DNA of 64,000 nt from Megalonaias nervosa (GCA_016617855.1 JAECUM010001884.1:1-64000); one strand, 5' to 3'. Numbered from the stretch's first letter, positions 44,286 through 57,834 are shown. Translations and numbers: made by a program. The notes: generated by a model not told the origin, from the letters alone.

Positions 44286-46204
44286 TTTGTGTAGACAGAG
44301 GTATTCAAAATAAATATCTTTACTTCTTAATTTCATTTTTTCATCCTTATTTATTCAGTTTATCTTAATGCTGATATGGATATATGGTTTTGCAGCATAT
44401 GATTCACAGGGCTAAACTGACTGATAAAAAATAGAAAATTGCATTCTACTTTTAAATTGTCTGTATTTTAATTAGGCTCAGTATCCTGCCCTTTCTACCT
44501 TTAATTCCGAAATACCGCTGAAAGGGAGACTGACCGTCATGCCCCCCATTTTAGTACATCCAACATGCAGATCTGACTCGTATTTAACACCATTTTTTTC
44601 GGGCTCAAAATTACTCACTGGTGTCTCCATTAACAATTTCCCAGTTCCAAAAATGCAATATGCTTCATAACTTAAAACATTATTATCATCACTATCACCA
44701 GTCAGTATCTGACGAAAGAAAACGTAATGAACCACGCCGGGAATCAGACATTTTGGGTTTTCTAGGTGGACCGTATTATATACAACCATGTGTACAACTT
44801 CTTTCATGAAGGGTTCAAATTACGCCAAAACGCTTATTCCAGGGCACAATGTGCCGATCAAATTTAGTTTGACAATCATTTTTGTCATGCTTGAAGACCC
44901 CAGATATGTAAACAGTTGCCTACCCGAAAAACAGATGTCGCGACAAGAATAGCTAAATAAAAATGGTATACTTTGTCGAGCACACTTTCATATGCGGGAC
45001 TTTCAACTAATTTGCGGGAGGTCTCGCGCATCACCGTTCTCAAAGTGTGCTAATTCGTACATATTTTGCACGATTCTCGCAATCGCACACCCTGGCAGCA
45101 TCTCTATATAAGTAATTTATATTATCAATGACTTTTGACCGAATTTTCTCTGTTGCTTTGCTAGTACTTCCTATCTGTCAGGCAGGGAATAAGCAACACT
45201 GATTGGTGATTGGTAGTTATAATTTAACCTCGACCGGAACAAGTAACCACCAATAAGATTTGAACGTAACATATTTCACCGTATGACACACCGGTAGTGT
45301 AGCTTTCAAATCGACCAGAGCGGACAAAATCAAATTCAATATAGAAACTTCGCGTACACGGTTATTAAATGATGAGTAAAGTACTTCATCATATTCATTA
45401 TGCACGTGGAACACGTTTGGAATGTATCCTTTATGCTGAACATGCTGCTGGGACAAGATAATTAGCATGGAATTGGGGGTGGGGACAGATTACAAACCAT
45501 GTCACTTTCTTCGAATTTGCAGACGGCGAGCGAGTATTCTCAATAGTTTTCATTTTTACTAATAAAAATGAGTGCCTAGGACTGCAACTGCTGTTTCTGA
45601 TGAATTACATTTTTAAATAATAAGAAGGCGAACTAATAATAATTATTCATAACTACTGAGACTAAAATAACATATACGGCAAGTATCGTTCTGTATCGAT
45701 TCTAATTTTCACGCAATAGCATCTGAAGCAGAAGTCAGTCTTATTGCTGTGTTCAGTATTTTGAGTAGAATTTATTTATTCAAATTCTTTATTCACTGGA
45801 AATACAAAGTGCTCTTAACTAATATTCTTGGACAGAAACATTAATTTGGAGCTATAGTGAATTCCCACAAGAATATCTTGGACTATATTATTGTGGTTAA
45901 TTGGAAGACTGTTAGTGCATCACCACACTTCTGGCTACGGGTACATTACAACATTCAAGACTACAGGCACATCGATGCCTTCTGCGATGGATCCTAGTTC
46001 GAACACCACTGGAATCTAATTAGAACTTTATTCATTAGGACCGGTGATATAACATTTTGGACTATTTGGGATTTAATTCTCAATACTCAAGTTCTTTTTA
46101 AATTTTCACTTTGTATTCTAGGGAAATAAATTATTTGTTAAAATTTACAAAACTTATTGATTTCCGCTCTTTTCTATTACTTAGTTTAAGACCATAGAGT
46201 CGTA
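44286..46204. other. intergenic, nothing recognised
   Basis: A 109-codon minus-strand ORF at 44478-44807 has protein-like composition but no recognisable domain or splice context. Confidence 0.4.
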
Positions 46205-46615
46205 ATACTTTACATGATCGAAGATGAGATAACACTGGTCTACCTTTACATGTGCGAAGATGGGATGACATAGGTCTACCTTTACACGTGCGAAGATGAG
46301 GTAACATGGGTCTGACTGCGCGCGAGAATATAGGGTAACACAGGTCTGCCTTTACATATACGAAGATGGGGTAAAATATGTCTACCGTTTACGCGTGACG
46401 ATGAGGTACCATAGGTCTACCCTCACGTGTGCGAAGATGAGGTAACATAGATGTACTATTACGTGTACCAAGATGGGGTAACATAGGTCTACCTGTACGT
46501 GTACGAAGATCGAGTAACATAGGTCTACCTTTACGTGTACCAAGATAAAATAATATAGGTCCACCGTTACACATGCGAAGATGACGTAACACAGGTCTGA
46601 CTTGAAGTATGCGAA
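46205..46615. repeat. 36-bp tandem repeat, ~11 units
   Basis: CGAAGATGAGGTAACATAGG plus TCTACCTTTACGTGTG. The unit is 12 codons and leaves minus-strand frames open. Confidence 0.9.
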
Positions 46616-48369
46616 GATGAAATGTATAGTTGTGTTACATGTTATTACGTCTAAATGTCCAAAATATATACTACTAACACAACAAATCCTATTTCCACAA
46701 AGATAATATCAGAATTACTGCACACATTCGCAGATCTTTATATAAAAGGAAATTGTGGTGGGCTTCGCCTTTCTTAAACACTGCAGTCCTCTAATACTCA
46801 TTTTGTAATTTTATGGTCTATAACTGTACTTCTGATTTTTATAAAATACATCTACCAGGACAGATCAAATTCGGCTGGGTAATGAAGTTTAATTTTGATT
46901 CTTGCTTTACTCTTGATAACAGTATTGGAATTTACGGAATGTTTAAGAAATCAGAGCAAAGGGTGAGACAATAATCCGGATGATACGTCTTTCTGAAATG
47001 TGTAGATGCGTATAGCGGTCTTTGTTCTATCAAAATTCTAGCAGCGACTTGCATAAACAGATAAATAGTCCTATCAAGTAATATGAAGTACTGTGTGATC
47101 CTATCAAGTAATATGAATTATTGTGTGAAAATACTTATTTCGGACTTAATTAAAAAGACTTTACTTTTCCCATCAATGATTTAATGAAACAACTCTCATT
47201 TGCCACGCTTTGCCAGTTCTGTCATACAAGCGGAGTATTAAAGTTTAAACCGAATCGTTTCGTGTTCCAATGGTCGTGTCAACCAATCGTTTCGTGTTCC
47301 AATGGTCGTGTCAACGTTTACCATTGTTTGCAAACGTGCTAGCAATAGTTTACGACACCATGGACTTGAGATTTATAGGCTAAGGTCTTGTGTCAACTTA
47401 GTCTCCTTCAGTACTTTTCAATGATTTTCCTTCGTTTGAGGATGTCATGCAGGAACGCAAAACGAACAAATCTATATCTAGGCTGAAGACATAAACACCG
47501 GATTTTCATTCGGTGACATTTAAGTGTATTGCGCTAAAATGACTTAAATATCTTCAAAATAAGGTGCCTCAGTTTTAAACTACCCAAAGTGGTTCCCTAG
47601 ATCTTCAACCAAAATGTTGTCCTAATTAGAAAAGAACAATGCCAATAACAACGCAATTAGAAACCTAAAAATACAAATCTACGTTGAAGTTTGGGAGTCA
47701 TCAATAAAGTACTGAAAACATTATGTAGTCCCCGTGTATCACTCCGCAGCATGCAAGTCTGATAAGTCTTATTTATACTGAAAACACAACCTTGATTAAA
47801 TATATACTGAATTTACTAATAGCATCGCCAGACAGTGCTAATACCTATATTAGATATAAAAAAATACACCAGATAATGTGATACATGAGCCATTTTTGTC
47901 CGTTTGATAATGAAGTAACTTCACAACAGACTGCATATATATTCTCTTCCTATTTAAGTCAATATTGTCTGAAGCGACAAAGGCCTGTGTGGATCAACAA
48001 CCAAAAGTATCCATAAATTTAATGTCTCACCTATAACGAATTTAGCTCTAACGTTCAGGATACCCTGCACACCCACAATAAATGTGAGCTTGACCTATTA
48101 AACGGATATTTCAGATCCTATGGGTCTTCCATCTACTCTAGTAAACTTTCCTTCAGAAGAAGAATTCATCCTCGGAAACAAAAGATGTAACTGTCCTAAC
48201 TTTGCAAAAGTTTACCAAAGCTAAAGTTAAACTACCTAGATACACTGACCATGAACTTGCGATTTGCCATTCATATGGGGGCGCTCTACAGATATCATGA
48301 ACTTCTGAGAGAATGACAGGTGCAAAGTTAAATTGTTTGCATTTGTAACTTGCACAATATTGAGAACGC
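46616..48369. other. intergenic with two tiny tandem duplications
   Basis: GATCCTATCAAGTAATATGAA occurs twice near 47070-47120, and a 34-bp CAATCGTTTCGTGTTCCAATG unit occurs twice at 47250-47315. No gene. Confidence 0.5.
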
Positions 48370-48820
48370 TGGCATACCTATATGCTTATTTCATGTACTG
48401 TACGCTGGCATACCTCTATGTTTATTTCATGTACCGTAGCTGGCATACCTCTATGTTTATTTATGCACTGTACGCTGGCATACCTCTATATTTATTTCAT
48501 GTACTGTAGCAGGCATACCTCTATGTTCATTTATGTACTGTACGCTGGCATACCTATTTATTTCATGTACTGTAGCTGGCATACCTCTATGTTTATTTAT
48601 GTACTGTACGCTGGCATACCTTTATGTTTATTTCATGTACTGTACGCAGGCATACCTCTGTTTATTTGTTTATTTCATGTACTGCAGCTGGCATACCTCT
48701 ATGTTTATTTCATGTACTGTACGCTGGCATACCTCTATGTTTATTTCATGTACTGTAGCTGGCATACCTCTATGTTTATTTCATGTACTGTACTCTGGCA
48801 TACCTCTTTATTTCATGTAT
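48370..48820. repeat. 36-bp tandem repeat, ~12 units
   Basis: TGTACTGTACGCTGGCATAC plus CTCTATGTTTATTTCA, with alternation of TACGCTGG and TAGCTGG units. The apparent 163-codon ORF is a by-product. Confidence 0.92.
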
Positions 48821-49629
48821 TTCTTTCCCTAGTATACAGAGCGGAATTTTACATGATCTACGCACGAAGCTAACCAAAATAGCTGGTCCCACGTGCTTAA
48901 AAAAATCAGCCTGAATTAGTCTAAAGTAGACTATATTCAGCAGTTATTAAAATAAGGAATACGAATTTTGCCAGAGACAATGCCAGCTTCCTAAAGTGCA
49001 ATGCATGAATTACAAAAGATATACAAGTTTTTTAAAAAAAAGAGTTATCGTCTCTGGATCTTTTTACAAAGTACCTCTGGAGTCCAGGAAGTGAAAATGA
49101 TGAAGCAGAGCTAGCAGGTTTTTTTTAACAGGTTCACATTTGAACTATGACCAAACCGCAAAGTACACCCATGAATCATAAGCTAAATAAAATAGAATTA
49201 AAAGTTCTTTTAACAAAGTTTTTTTTGTTTTGTTTTTTTAAATAGCCAGTATTGCCAGTGAAGAAACCCCGGGAAATTATTATTCTTAAAAACCTATCCC
49301 AATGCACATTCGTACGTTCCTAAATATATTACATATGATATTATATCTTATGGTGAAAACAACGCTACGTTTAATGACTTTATCATGAAAACATGCATTA
49401 TAATCAGATCAAAACACCTTCACCATTGATATCCCCACCACCAGTCCTCTTGAATTTGACCTTTATAGCCGCCTATCCTAATGGTTCTTCTTGTCCCCAG
49501 GTAGCAAAGTCTGAAGACGAAATAGGACATATTAACCAAACAGTTGATGCCCGCGAGGACAGGCCTATGACAGTCCGACAGGTAATGTGACAGCTGTGTC
49601 CCGCCTCTAACACAATTTTCTCACAGGTG
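48821..49629. other. intergenic, nothing recognised
   Basis: No supported feature. Confidence 0.4.
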
Positions 49630-50240
49630 AAAGAAAGAGTCGCTCGAAACAACTTATGCCCTAGCAGGCATGAATTCAAGATAAGACCATTTATTTCTTT
49701 TAAATGTCCAGTGTTGCAATCATATCCAACATTCTTCTGCGATGACAAGATTTTCAAATAAGCTGCTGTGCTACAATTATTTGATTTCAGCTGGGCACCA
49801 TTTTCATTTAGAACAAAGTAGACATCATTAGAATTCTTTGGTGACAAAAAATCTCATGTCAAAATGATCGGCCATTCAAGCGAGTAGTCACAACACGATT
49901 CGTAAGATAGTCGTCGTGGCAGCCATATTGTACGTACGAATTTCACCATCTTTAATTAGGACTAACTAGGTATCATAAGTCTACTGGTGAAACCCCAGGT
50001 TGATATATCATCCAGTTGGACAGGAGCAGAGATAACAATATTCTGAAGATATAAACTTCCATTCACGAGGAGTAGCAATAACAAGAATTTTTAATGGAAG
50101 CTGTAGATACAATGTTGGACGCCATACTGGCACCGTTTTCATTTATGACCAACAGAACATCACAAGTCTTCTGGGGAAAACCCCTCATTACATGACTTTC
50201 TGTTCAAGTAGATAACAACATTTTCAAGATGGTTGTCATG
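49630..50240 (+). repeat. pearl-like leader plus ~145-bp units
   Basis: The leader (AAGATAAGACCATTTATTTC, TTCTTCTGCGATGACAAGAT) is followed by units with GGGCACCATTTTCATTTAG. Confidence 0.6.
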
Positions 50241-50347
50241 GTCAGTTCTGATGGTGTGTGAAAATATGGATTTTTAGGATTACTATATTCTTTTAATTTG
50301 CTTACATCGAGTGTGGACTAAAATTAAACGAGAAATTTGCAATGACA

Positions 50348-50592
50348 TTGAGTTTGGCCGAGTGGTCTAAAGCGCTCACCGTTACGGATAATTGCCATTT
50401 CACCTATGTCTGCGTGGGTTCGAGTCCCCGCTCGGCCAATGTGGGTACGTGAGAAAGCTTGCCAGTAGCTTCTCGTGGGTCGGTGGTTCTTTACTGGGTT
50501 TTCCCGGGTTCTTCCACCACCATTAATACTGGCCGCCATGTATAGCCTGTCTTGTACCGAAAAATGGCGTTAAACCCTACAACAACAACAAC
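50348..50592 (+). mobile_element. tRNA-derived SINE, family 2
   Basis: The head GTTTGGCCGAGTGGTCTAAA has the tRNA-Leu/Ser A-box pattern, and the B box GGGTTCGAGTCC follows about 60 bp later. The tail ends in (ACA)n. This is the best-preserved copy of this family in the window. Confidence 0.85.
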
Positions 50593-50599
50593 ACTGACA

Positions 50600-50722
50600 C
50601 TGACAAGGGTTTAATTGCAACATATCACACACACACACACGTATACACACACGCGCGCCCAATGTAATGACATTAAATTTGGTAAATATTTCACTGAGAC
50701 GGATAAGGGTTTAACTGTGACA

Positions 50723-50769
<47 letters not shown>

Positions 50770-50911
50770 TAGTGACAGTAGGTTTGGTGAATATTTCATT
50801 GAGACGGATAAGGGTTTAACTGTGACATCACACACACACACACACAACCATGTAGTGACATTAGGTTTGGTGAATATTTCACTGAGACGGATAAGGGTTT
50901 AACTGTGACAT

Positions 50912-50943
<32 letters not shown>

Positions 50944-51260
50944 TAGTGACATTATGTCTGGTGAATATTTCATTGAGACGGATAAGAGTTTAACTGTTAC
51001 ACATCACCCCCACCCCCACGTAGAGCATCTAAGTTTGGTAAGTATTTCACTGACACGGACAAGGGTTTAACTGTCACCCACCCACACATATACACTAGAA
51101 ATTAACTGTAAAATATCACCTTCTCCCTCATTTAACGACATTAAGTTTGGTGGATATTCACTGAAACGGAGAAGAGTTTCACTGTAACATATCACTCCCC
51201 TCCCCCACCCCTATGCCATGACATTCAGTCTGGTGAATATTTCACTGAGAAGGATAGAGG
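50600..51260. repeat. ~115-bp array with embedded (CA)n tracts
   Basis: Each unit carries GACATTAxGTTTGGTGAATA, TTTCACTGAGACGGATAAGG and GTTTAACTGTGACATCAC, followed by a CA microsatellite of variable length. Confidence 0.85.
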
Positions 51261-51265
51261 TTTTA

Positions 51266-52118
51266 GCTGACAGCATAAGAAGTCTTCCTGTGAAAGCACA
51301 ATGTTGATATGACCAGTCATCTAGACGAAGATGTGATGTGATTATGATTTTTAACGTAGCTTTAACAATTTTTCAGTCATATCGCTATGATGTCTGCAGT
51401 GTGGCAGTTTATAGTGATGTCTAGCACTGGGGCATCATGCCGCAGACATGTAGCATGATGTCCCACCCAGTCACATTATCCTGACACCAGGCCGACCAGT
51501 CCTAACACTAACCTCTTAATGCTGAGCGCCTATCGAGGCAGCTGTTAGTACCATTTTTGTAAGTCTTTTGGTATGACTCGGCCGGGGATCGAACCCACGA
51601 CCTCCCGCATCCGAGGCGGACGCTCTAACCACTAGGCCACCGGAGCGGTTAGACGAAGAAGTAGTGACAAATGATTTCAAGATGGTCATTGTGGCAGTCA
51701 TAATAGAAATCGGATCGGCACCATCATACGAAGCCTTTTGGTGCAAACAGCAAGCAATGATGACCATTCATTCAAGAGAAATAATGATAGTAAGACTGTC
51801 AAGCTGGCCACTGCAGCAGGCATGCTGAAGGTCTTAATGGCACCATTAGGTCAAACCAGACATCACATTTAGTTATTTGGTTTTTAAAAAAAACAACATG
51901 TTGATAAGACCATTCATTCTGGAAACGTACTGACAATAATTTCAAGATACCCGCTGTGGAGGCTATATTTGACATAAAGTCGACACAATTTTCACTTTGG
52001 ACATCTATGCATCATGCCTTGTGGCGAAAAAGCCTATGAAATATTGCTTTTCAATCAAGAGAATTTGCAATAACAATTTTCAAGATGGCCATTGTGCGAC
52101 CATATTGGACACCAGACA
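51266..52118. repeat. local duplication, copy 1 (contains SINE)
   Basis: Excluding the SINE, this matches 54205-54741 at high identity from AGCATAAGAAGTCTTCCTG to CATATTGGACACCAGA. It is itself made of pearl-like units. Confidence 0.85.
51322..51659 (-). mobile_element. full-length SINE, family 1, with TSD
   Basis: The body at 51332-51649 is flanked by TAGACGAAGA at 51322-51331 and 51650-51659. The empty site is preserved at about 54252 in the duplicate. The tRNA-like head is at the right end (minus strand). Confidence 0.92.
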
Positions 52119-52440
52119 AATATTTCACCGAGATAGATAAGGGTTTAACCGGTACATTCCCTTCCCCCATTCAATGACATTAAGTTCGAAGGATATTTCA
52201 CTGAGACGGACAGGGTGCCATATCATCTGGCAAATATTTCACCGAGACGGAAAAGGGCTTCACTGGGACACGCACACGTGCGCGCGCGCACAGACACATT
52301 TAATGACATTAAGTTTGCTGAATACTTCACTGAGACGAATAAGGGTTTAGCTGGGACCTATCACTCACCCCCCACCACCACCACCACCACCACCATTTAT
52401 AGACATCAATCTTACTGAATCACTGAGACGGGTAATGGTC
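52119..52440. repeat. further units of the GAGACGGATAAGGGTTTAAC array
   Basis: Same family as 50600-51260. The units continue at 53098-53350 after a MITE interruption. A (CAC)n tract lies near 52369. Confidence 0.75.
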
Positions 52441-53097
52441 AGGGTGCAAGGGACAGGTTTTATGCACAAATTTGATGTTGCATACACCTCCCTAATATAA
52501 AAATTCATTTAAAAAAAGATAAAACACGAATGAGGTCAAAAAGGTCCATATTTTTGGATAGGTATTAAAAAAAAGCCAAATATGAATGAGAACATCATTC
52601 GCTTTTCCTGACAAGTCAGTGGGAATTCAAAGAATAAAAAAAATTGATGCACACACTCCCAAATTTATACATGCATTTTTCATGTCCGAAGGCCATTTTT
52701 GAGAGCACGTGATGCTCTCAGTGCAATCACATGCCCTTTCGCTGGATGATAATTTTGAAAAACGTTGTCTGCTTAATAGCTTTATGCAATTCAAAATAGC
52801 TGTCATCCAAGCAGCTTTGGAGATATTCCACTTGCCTTGAACCAACATGTCTACTGCTATAAGTGGTCAGCTCTGCTTCGTAGTCGATTATTGGTTTTTC
52901 ACAGGCTAAATACTGTGCAGTGACTACATGAGGTGTACGTGTCTCACGTCAATTTCAAGAACACGAACTGGAAAGAACAAATTCACAAACATATCCATAT
53001 CTTTAATTATTGAACAATAATAGCTCAAAAAGTCACACCACAGCCTTAAGTTAAGAAATTTGCCACGGGCCAATTGACGAAACTGTCCACTGCCACC
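52441..53097 (-). mobile_element. ~650-bp MITE, copy A (TTAA target)
   Basis: Ends are AGGGTGCAAGGGACAG at the left and CTGTCCACTGCCACC at the right, an imperfect inverted repeat. TTAA follows at 53098-53101. It is an inverted copy of 57835-58465. It interrupts the tandem array exactly where the array consensus has GGTTTAACTG. Confidence 0.75.
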
Positions 53098-53350
53098 TTA
53101 ACTGAGACATATTACTCCCAACCCCAACCCCAACTCCCATTTAATGACATTAAGTTTGCTGAATATTTCACCGAGACGGATAAGGATTTAACTGTGACAT
53201 ATCACCTGGCAAATATTTCAATGAGACCGATATGGGTTTAACTGGGACACATCAGCTGGCAAATATATCACTGAGACCGAGATGGATTTAACTGGGACAC
53301 ATCACCTGGCGAATATGTCACTGCGACCGATATGGGTTTAACTGCATGGA
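53098..53350. repeat. continuation of the GAGACGG-TTTAAC array
   Basis: About four units with ATCACCTGGCAAATATxTCA and GGGTTTAACTGxGACA. Confidence 0.75.
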
Positions 53351-53589
53351 GAGTGGAGCATAATAAGAATGTTAAACATACGACAGATGATTTACAACCG
53401 CCATGCAAACATTCAACTGAGTGTCAAATATTACGTGTAGTTCATAGGGAATAGGTGCTAATGGTAGCAAAATCTTTAATTCTGCAACTGGAGTGAAAGA
53501 TAATTGGTCAAAGAAAAGTGACCTAAATTCAGTTCTGTAGGTTAGAAGTCCTAAATATGCATGCATACTTCAAGTATTCAAGACATGGA

Positions 53590-54960
53590 ACGCAACACTG
53601 TTTCTGGAATGTACAAACTACGTCAAAGCGATCTATGTTTGGTTGAAAAAAAGAATGGTATTCTTCATGATCCATGGGCACATAAAGTTTCATGGCTGCC
53701 CCACACATGCGACCTTATTTAAAAAAAAAAATGGTGATAAACATAAGAAATGAAAGCATTGCCAGTATTTTGTTTTCATTTGTCAAGACAGGGACAAGAC
53801 AACATAAAATGGAGAATTCCAACCGGAAAAGAACACCTCAAAGCCACTTGGTTAAACAAGAGTCCCTCGAAGGGACCAACATTCTACTGGCTCAAAAGAA
53901 TGTCCAGGAATTCAAGATAAGACAATTTCTTCCTTTTAATTGCAGAGTGTTGAAACAATCTTTGATATTCTTCAGCGATAACATGATTGTTAAATCAGCT
54001 GCTGTGCTGCACATATTGGATGTCAAACTGGCACTATTTTCATTTAAAACCAACCAGGCATCACAAAATGACTTCGATGTAAACTTCATAATGATATTAT
54101 TTTACGTTAAGGACGAGCAACAAATAACAAGACTTCATGACGGATGTCATGGTGGCCATATTCAACATCAGAGTGGCACCATTTCAATTTAGTACCAACC
54201 AGAGAGCATAAGAAGTCTTCCTGTGAAAGCACAATGTTGATATGACCAGTCATCTAGACGAAGAAGTAGTGACAAATGATTTCAAGATGGTCATTGTGGC
54301 AGTCATAATAGAAATCGGATCGGCACCATCATACGAAGTCTTTTAGTGCAAACACCAAGCAATTATGACCATTCATTCAAGAGAAATAATGATAGTAAGA
54401 CTGTCAAGCTGGCCACTGCAGCAGGCATGCTGAAGGTCTGAATGGCACCATTAAGTCAAACCAGACATCACATTTAATTATTTGGTTAAAAAAAAATTTA
54501 AAAAAAAAAAAAAAACAAACTTGTTGATAAGACCATTCATTCTGGAAAAGTATTGACAATAATTTCAAGATGCCCGCTGTGGTGGCTATATTTGACATAA
54601 AGTCGACACAATTTTCACTTTGGACCATCTATGCATCATGCCTTGTGGCGAAAAAGCCTATGAAATATTGCTTTTCAATCAAAAGAATTTGCAATAACAA
54701 AATTTTCAAGATGGCCATTGTGCGGCCATATTGGACACCAGATCCGCATCATTTTCATCTATGACCATCACAAGTCTTTCAGTGCTGATATGGCCATCCA
54801 ATCAGGAATAACAAGATTGTCGAGACGGTCACTATGTTAGCTGTCCAAGCGGCACCATTATCATTTAGGACCAAACTAGACCATAGGATGAATGTCTGTC
54901 CAAAGTATCAAGTAGTCTAGGAGACGTGGAGATAACAAAATTGTGCTAACAGATGGATGA
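53590..54960 (+). repeat. pearl-like element: leader plus ~145-bp units
   Basis: The leader at about 53860-54060 resembles those at 27060, 49640 and 59060. Units follow, including the duplicated segment. A palindromic end region (CCATAAGCTCTTCTGGACTA, TTTAAGCTAAAA) sits at about 54960-55020. Confidence 0.65.
54205..54741. repeat. local duplication, copy 2 (empty SINE site)
   Basis: Matches 51266-52118 without the SINE. The pre-insertion sequence CATCTAGACGAAGAAGTAG is intact near 54250. Confidence 0.85.
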
Positions 54961-55020
54961 ACGACGGACAACAGACCATCCCATAAGCTCTTCTGGACTA
55001 TGACCATTTAAGCTAAAAAG

Positions 55021-56793
55021 AAAAGATTCCGAAGTTGCAGTTCAGATTTTTTTTTTTACAGACAGGTACCTGTTGCTACCCCACCTCTTTCCCCAACACG
55101 CTTGGCATTACATATCTAAATGACGGAGACGATAAATACACGTAATGTTAATTCCCTTGTGCATACATATGTGACTCGGAATTGGCATTCTAACAAGGTA
55201 CAGAATTCCCTGGACTTTCCATGATAATACAATCTGTAGGCGAAATGTACAGAATATTAAACAGCTTGTATCTGTCGCACAGTCTCGCGATTTCATACCG
55301 CGTGATTAACATTTGCTATTAACCAAACGCATCTGGCTGAACCTTCAAGATCAAACAATGTAAGGCATACTGATTGTATAAATCAGATCCATAATTTCAT
55401 AAAGGTACCCAGGACTGACAGCACCCATAACAAACTAATTTCACTTGAATTACAAGATAACAGTCACAGAAATATGAAAACATGGTCAATTTATGGGTAC
55501 GAAATAACAACCAGCAGCAACCAGACTTGCAAGTGAACTGCAGTTAGGAAACTATCAGATTACCACTCACCCAACCCCAAAAAGAAGTCTCTATATCGCG
55601 TGGTTTTTCTGTGTCGTGGCACACAGTCTCGTAATTGTAGAATTTACACCGCTCCCCCCCCCCCAGGCAGGGGTATCTATCTAACCATTCGTAAAATGAG
55701 TTCACGAAAAATAATCGTTCGCGCAGAAATGGCAAAGAGTAATGTGCGCACCCTATTTAATAAACCTCTAACGAAAATATTTATGTAAAAACTGTTTTTG
55801 TTCTTGCAGTCTGTATATCCACTAACTAACCGTACTTTTGGTTTACTTCATAATGCCTTCCAGCCAAGAAAAGGGGGGAAAAAAATCATTGGAATCTGTA
55901 ACGGCCAGAGATTCTGCGAGGGTTACGAAATTACCGGTACTTCGTACCGGCAAGGACAGATAAAGTCGGTACAAGGCAAACAGCCAACATCATACAGGCA
56001 TGGTTTATCATTTGCATAAGCAGGGATAATTATTTTGTAAATAGTACTCAAGAGAAAAAATTGAAATCAATACATTTCTGACCTTTCATGAGTTGCACTG
56101 ATAATAGATGACGTCACAAATCAAAACCATTAAAGTAGTTTAATCCTTAGTCCGAGTTCCTCTGACCCTTCGCATCCCACTTTTGGTACTTGTACATTTA
56201 TGTTGGAATGTGAGGTCAGAGGCAATGGCCTATCGAAATATTGAAATTCGCCATCGCGACACAGTGGCGGCATAGGGCAGCTACTTAAAACCGGGCATAG
56301 GAAACTTAAACGACCTTAAATCGAGCCATACGTGCTGGAAAGTGACAGGAAGACGATTTCTTTTATCAGAAATTGCGATTATACTATTCGCTGCGTCTTT
56401 ATTCTTCTGACAAACAAGACAAATCTACAGCACTAATTAACTCTGACCTGGTACTCGCCATTTGCATCGCTGACACAAGATTACACAAATCTCGAAACCT
56501 ACATGTGGTATTAACAATAAACCTCTCTGCATTGTTGCACAAAACATCGGAAAATGTTAAATGCAAGTCACATGTTTGCAAAAAGTAAAGCATACTTAAT
56601 TATTTTTAAAAATCTGGCACAGTGGCAGCAAGCCGGAGAAAACGAGATTCATGATGCAGTTTGTATATGTCACAAATAAAAAATATCGTTGGCAAATGTT
56701 CTAAGTTTATGAATCTGGCCTTTTCCATGTGGAGGCAAATTCCAACTTTTTGACAGCCTATTACCTCTGACTCTACAGTCTAACATAAACGTT
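55021..56793. other. intergenic, nothing recognised
   Basis: No supported gene; a 10-C run lies near 55655. Confidence 0.4.
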
Positions 56794-57042
56794 GTTGTTG
56801 TTGTTGTTGTAGGGTTTAACGCCAATTTTCAGCACAAGATAGGCTATACATGGCGGCCAGTATTAGTGGCCGCGGAAGAACCCGGGAAAACGCCGGAAAG
56901 AACCACCGACCCAAGAGAAGCTACTGGCAAGCTTTCTCACATACCAACATTGGCCGAACCCGAGACTCGAACCCACGCAGACAGAGGTGAGATGGCAATG
57001 ATCCGTAACGGTGAGCGCTTTAGACCACTCGGGGCCCCTCTA
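56794..57042 (-). mobile_element. tRNA-derived SINE, family 2, minus strand
   Basis: A (GTT)n tail at the left, a body with TATACATGGCGGCCAGTATT, and the head ending CACTCGGGGCCCC. Closely similar to the copy at 41850. Confidence 0.8.
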
Positions 57043-57834
57043 ACATAACGTACTATCTAAGATAGGGTGGGAAGGGTCAGAGGAAATTCGGACTATGTAA
57101 TCCCATTCCGCAATCCTCAGTGTCGGTCACCAACTTGATCAGCATACAATTAACAACTTTCGGTCTAGGGTTCTGCTATAAAGTAAATAGTTAAGGTGTT
57201 TACATGCACCGCCAACAAAAAAAAAATGTTTAATTTCACTGTTTTAGTTCCAGTGAAACCTTCAACTTGTAAAGATCGCAAAACTTCGTCCATAAACAGA
57301 AAGCGAAAAATCCAATCCAAGCCGGTCCCTCAGCAAACAAAAATGTGGTTAATTTGTTTTTGAACAAAATAAACAAAAGTTTCGAATTAACATTTATGAA
57401 ACAGAAATCGGGGTTATTTAAATTTTTTTGCGTCGTGCACCGGCAACAAGTCGCACACAACATCACCAGAAGGAGACGGCGTATCACTTTACTTGCTTCA
57501 GACGTCATTTTGAGAGCAACTACACACAAGCTGACACTGGCTTCTTGGCTCCTCATTTGTTAAGATGAAGCTCCAATCCAATATTATGTTTCAGTATTTT
57601 GATAACCGTGGGAACTCCAGCCCTATCTGTAATTTGTCTATTTCAACAGATTAGGGAGACAGACTTAAACCACATGTATATACCATCACGCTATTTGAAC
57701 CCGTCATACAGATAAGCTGACTCTTCTGGTGTGATGTTGTAAATCAATGATCAAAGTCGCCGGGGGATATGGGACAACAACTGCATGAAAAGAACAGATC
57801 AGCTTCTCACATAGATGTTGCGGGATTTAACTTA
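57043..57834. other. intergenic, nothing recognised
   Basis: A 106-codon minus-strand ORF (57236-57556) lacks a recognisable domain. Confidence 0.4.

Noticed and set aside
44478..44807. 109-codon minus-strand ORF as a host gene
   Set aside because: No domain, splice context or upstream signal; length is within what chance allows in this window.
48382..48873. 163-codon Cys/Tyr-rich ORF
   Set aside because: Pure translation of a 36-bp minisatellite.
50348..50440. tRNA-Leu/Ser gene
   Set aside because: It is the head of SINE family 2; the same sequence recurs with the body at three other sites.
53692..54192. 166-codon ORF as a gene
   Set aside because: It lies over the leader and units of the dispersed pearl-like repeat; similar open stretches occur at the 27-kb copy.
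57236..57556. 106-codon minus-strand ORF with signal-peptide-like segment
   Set aside because: Composition is hydrophobic but no family, cleavage or exon context can be supported.
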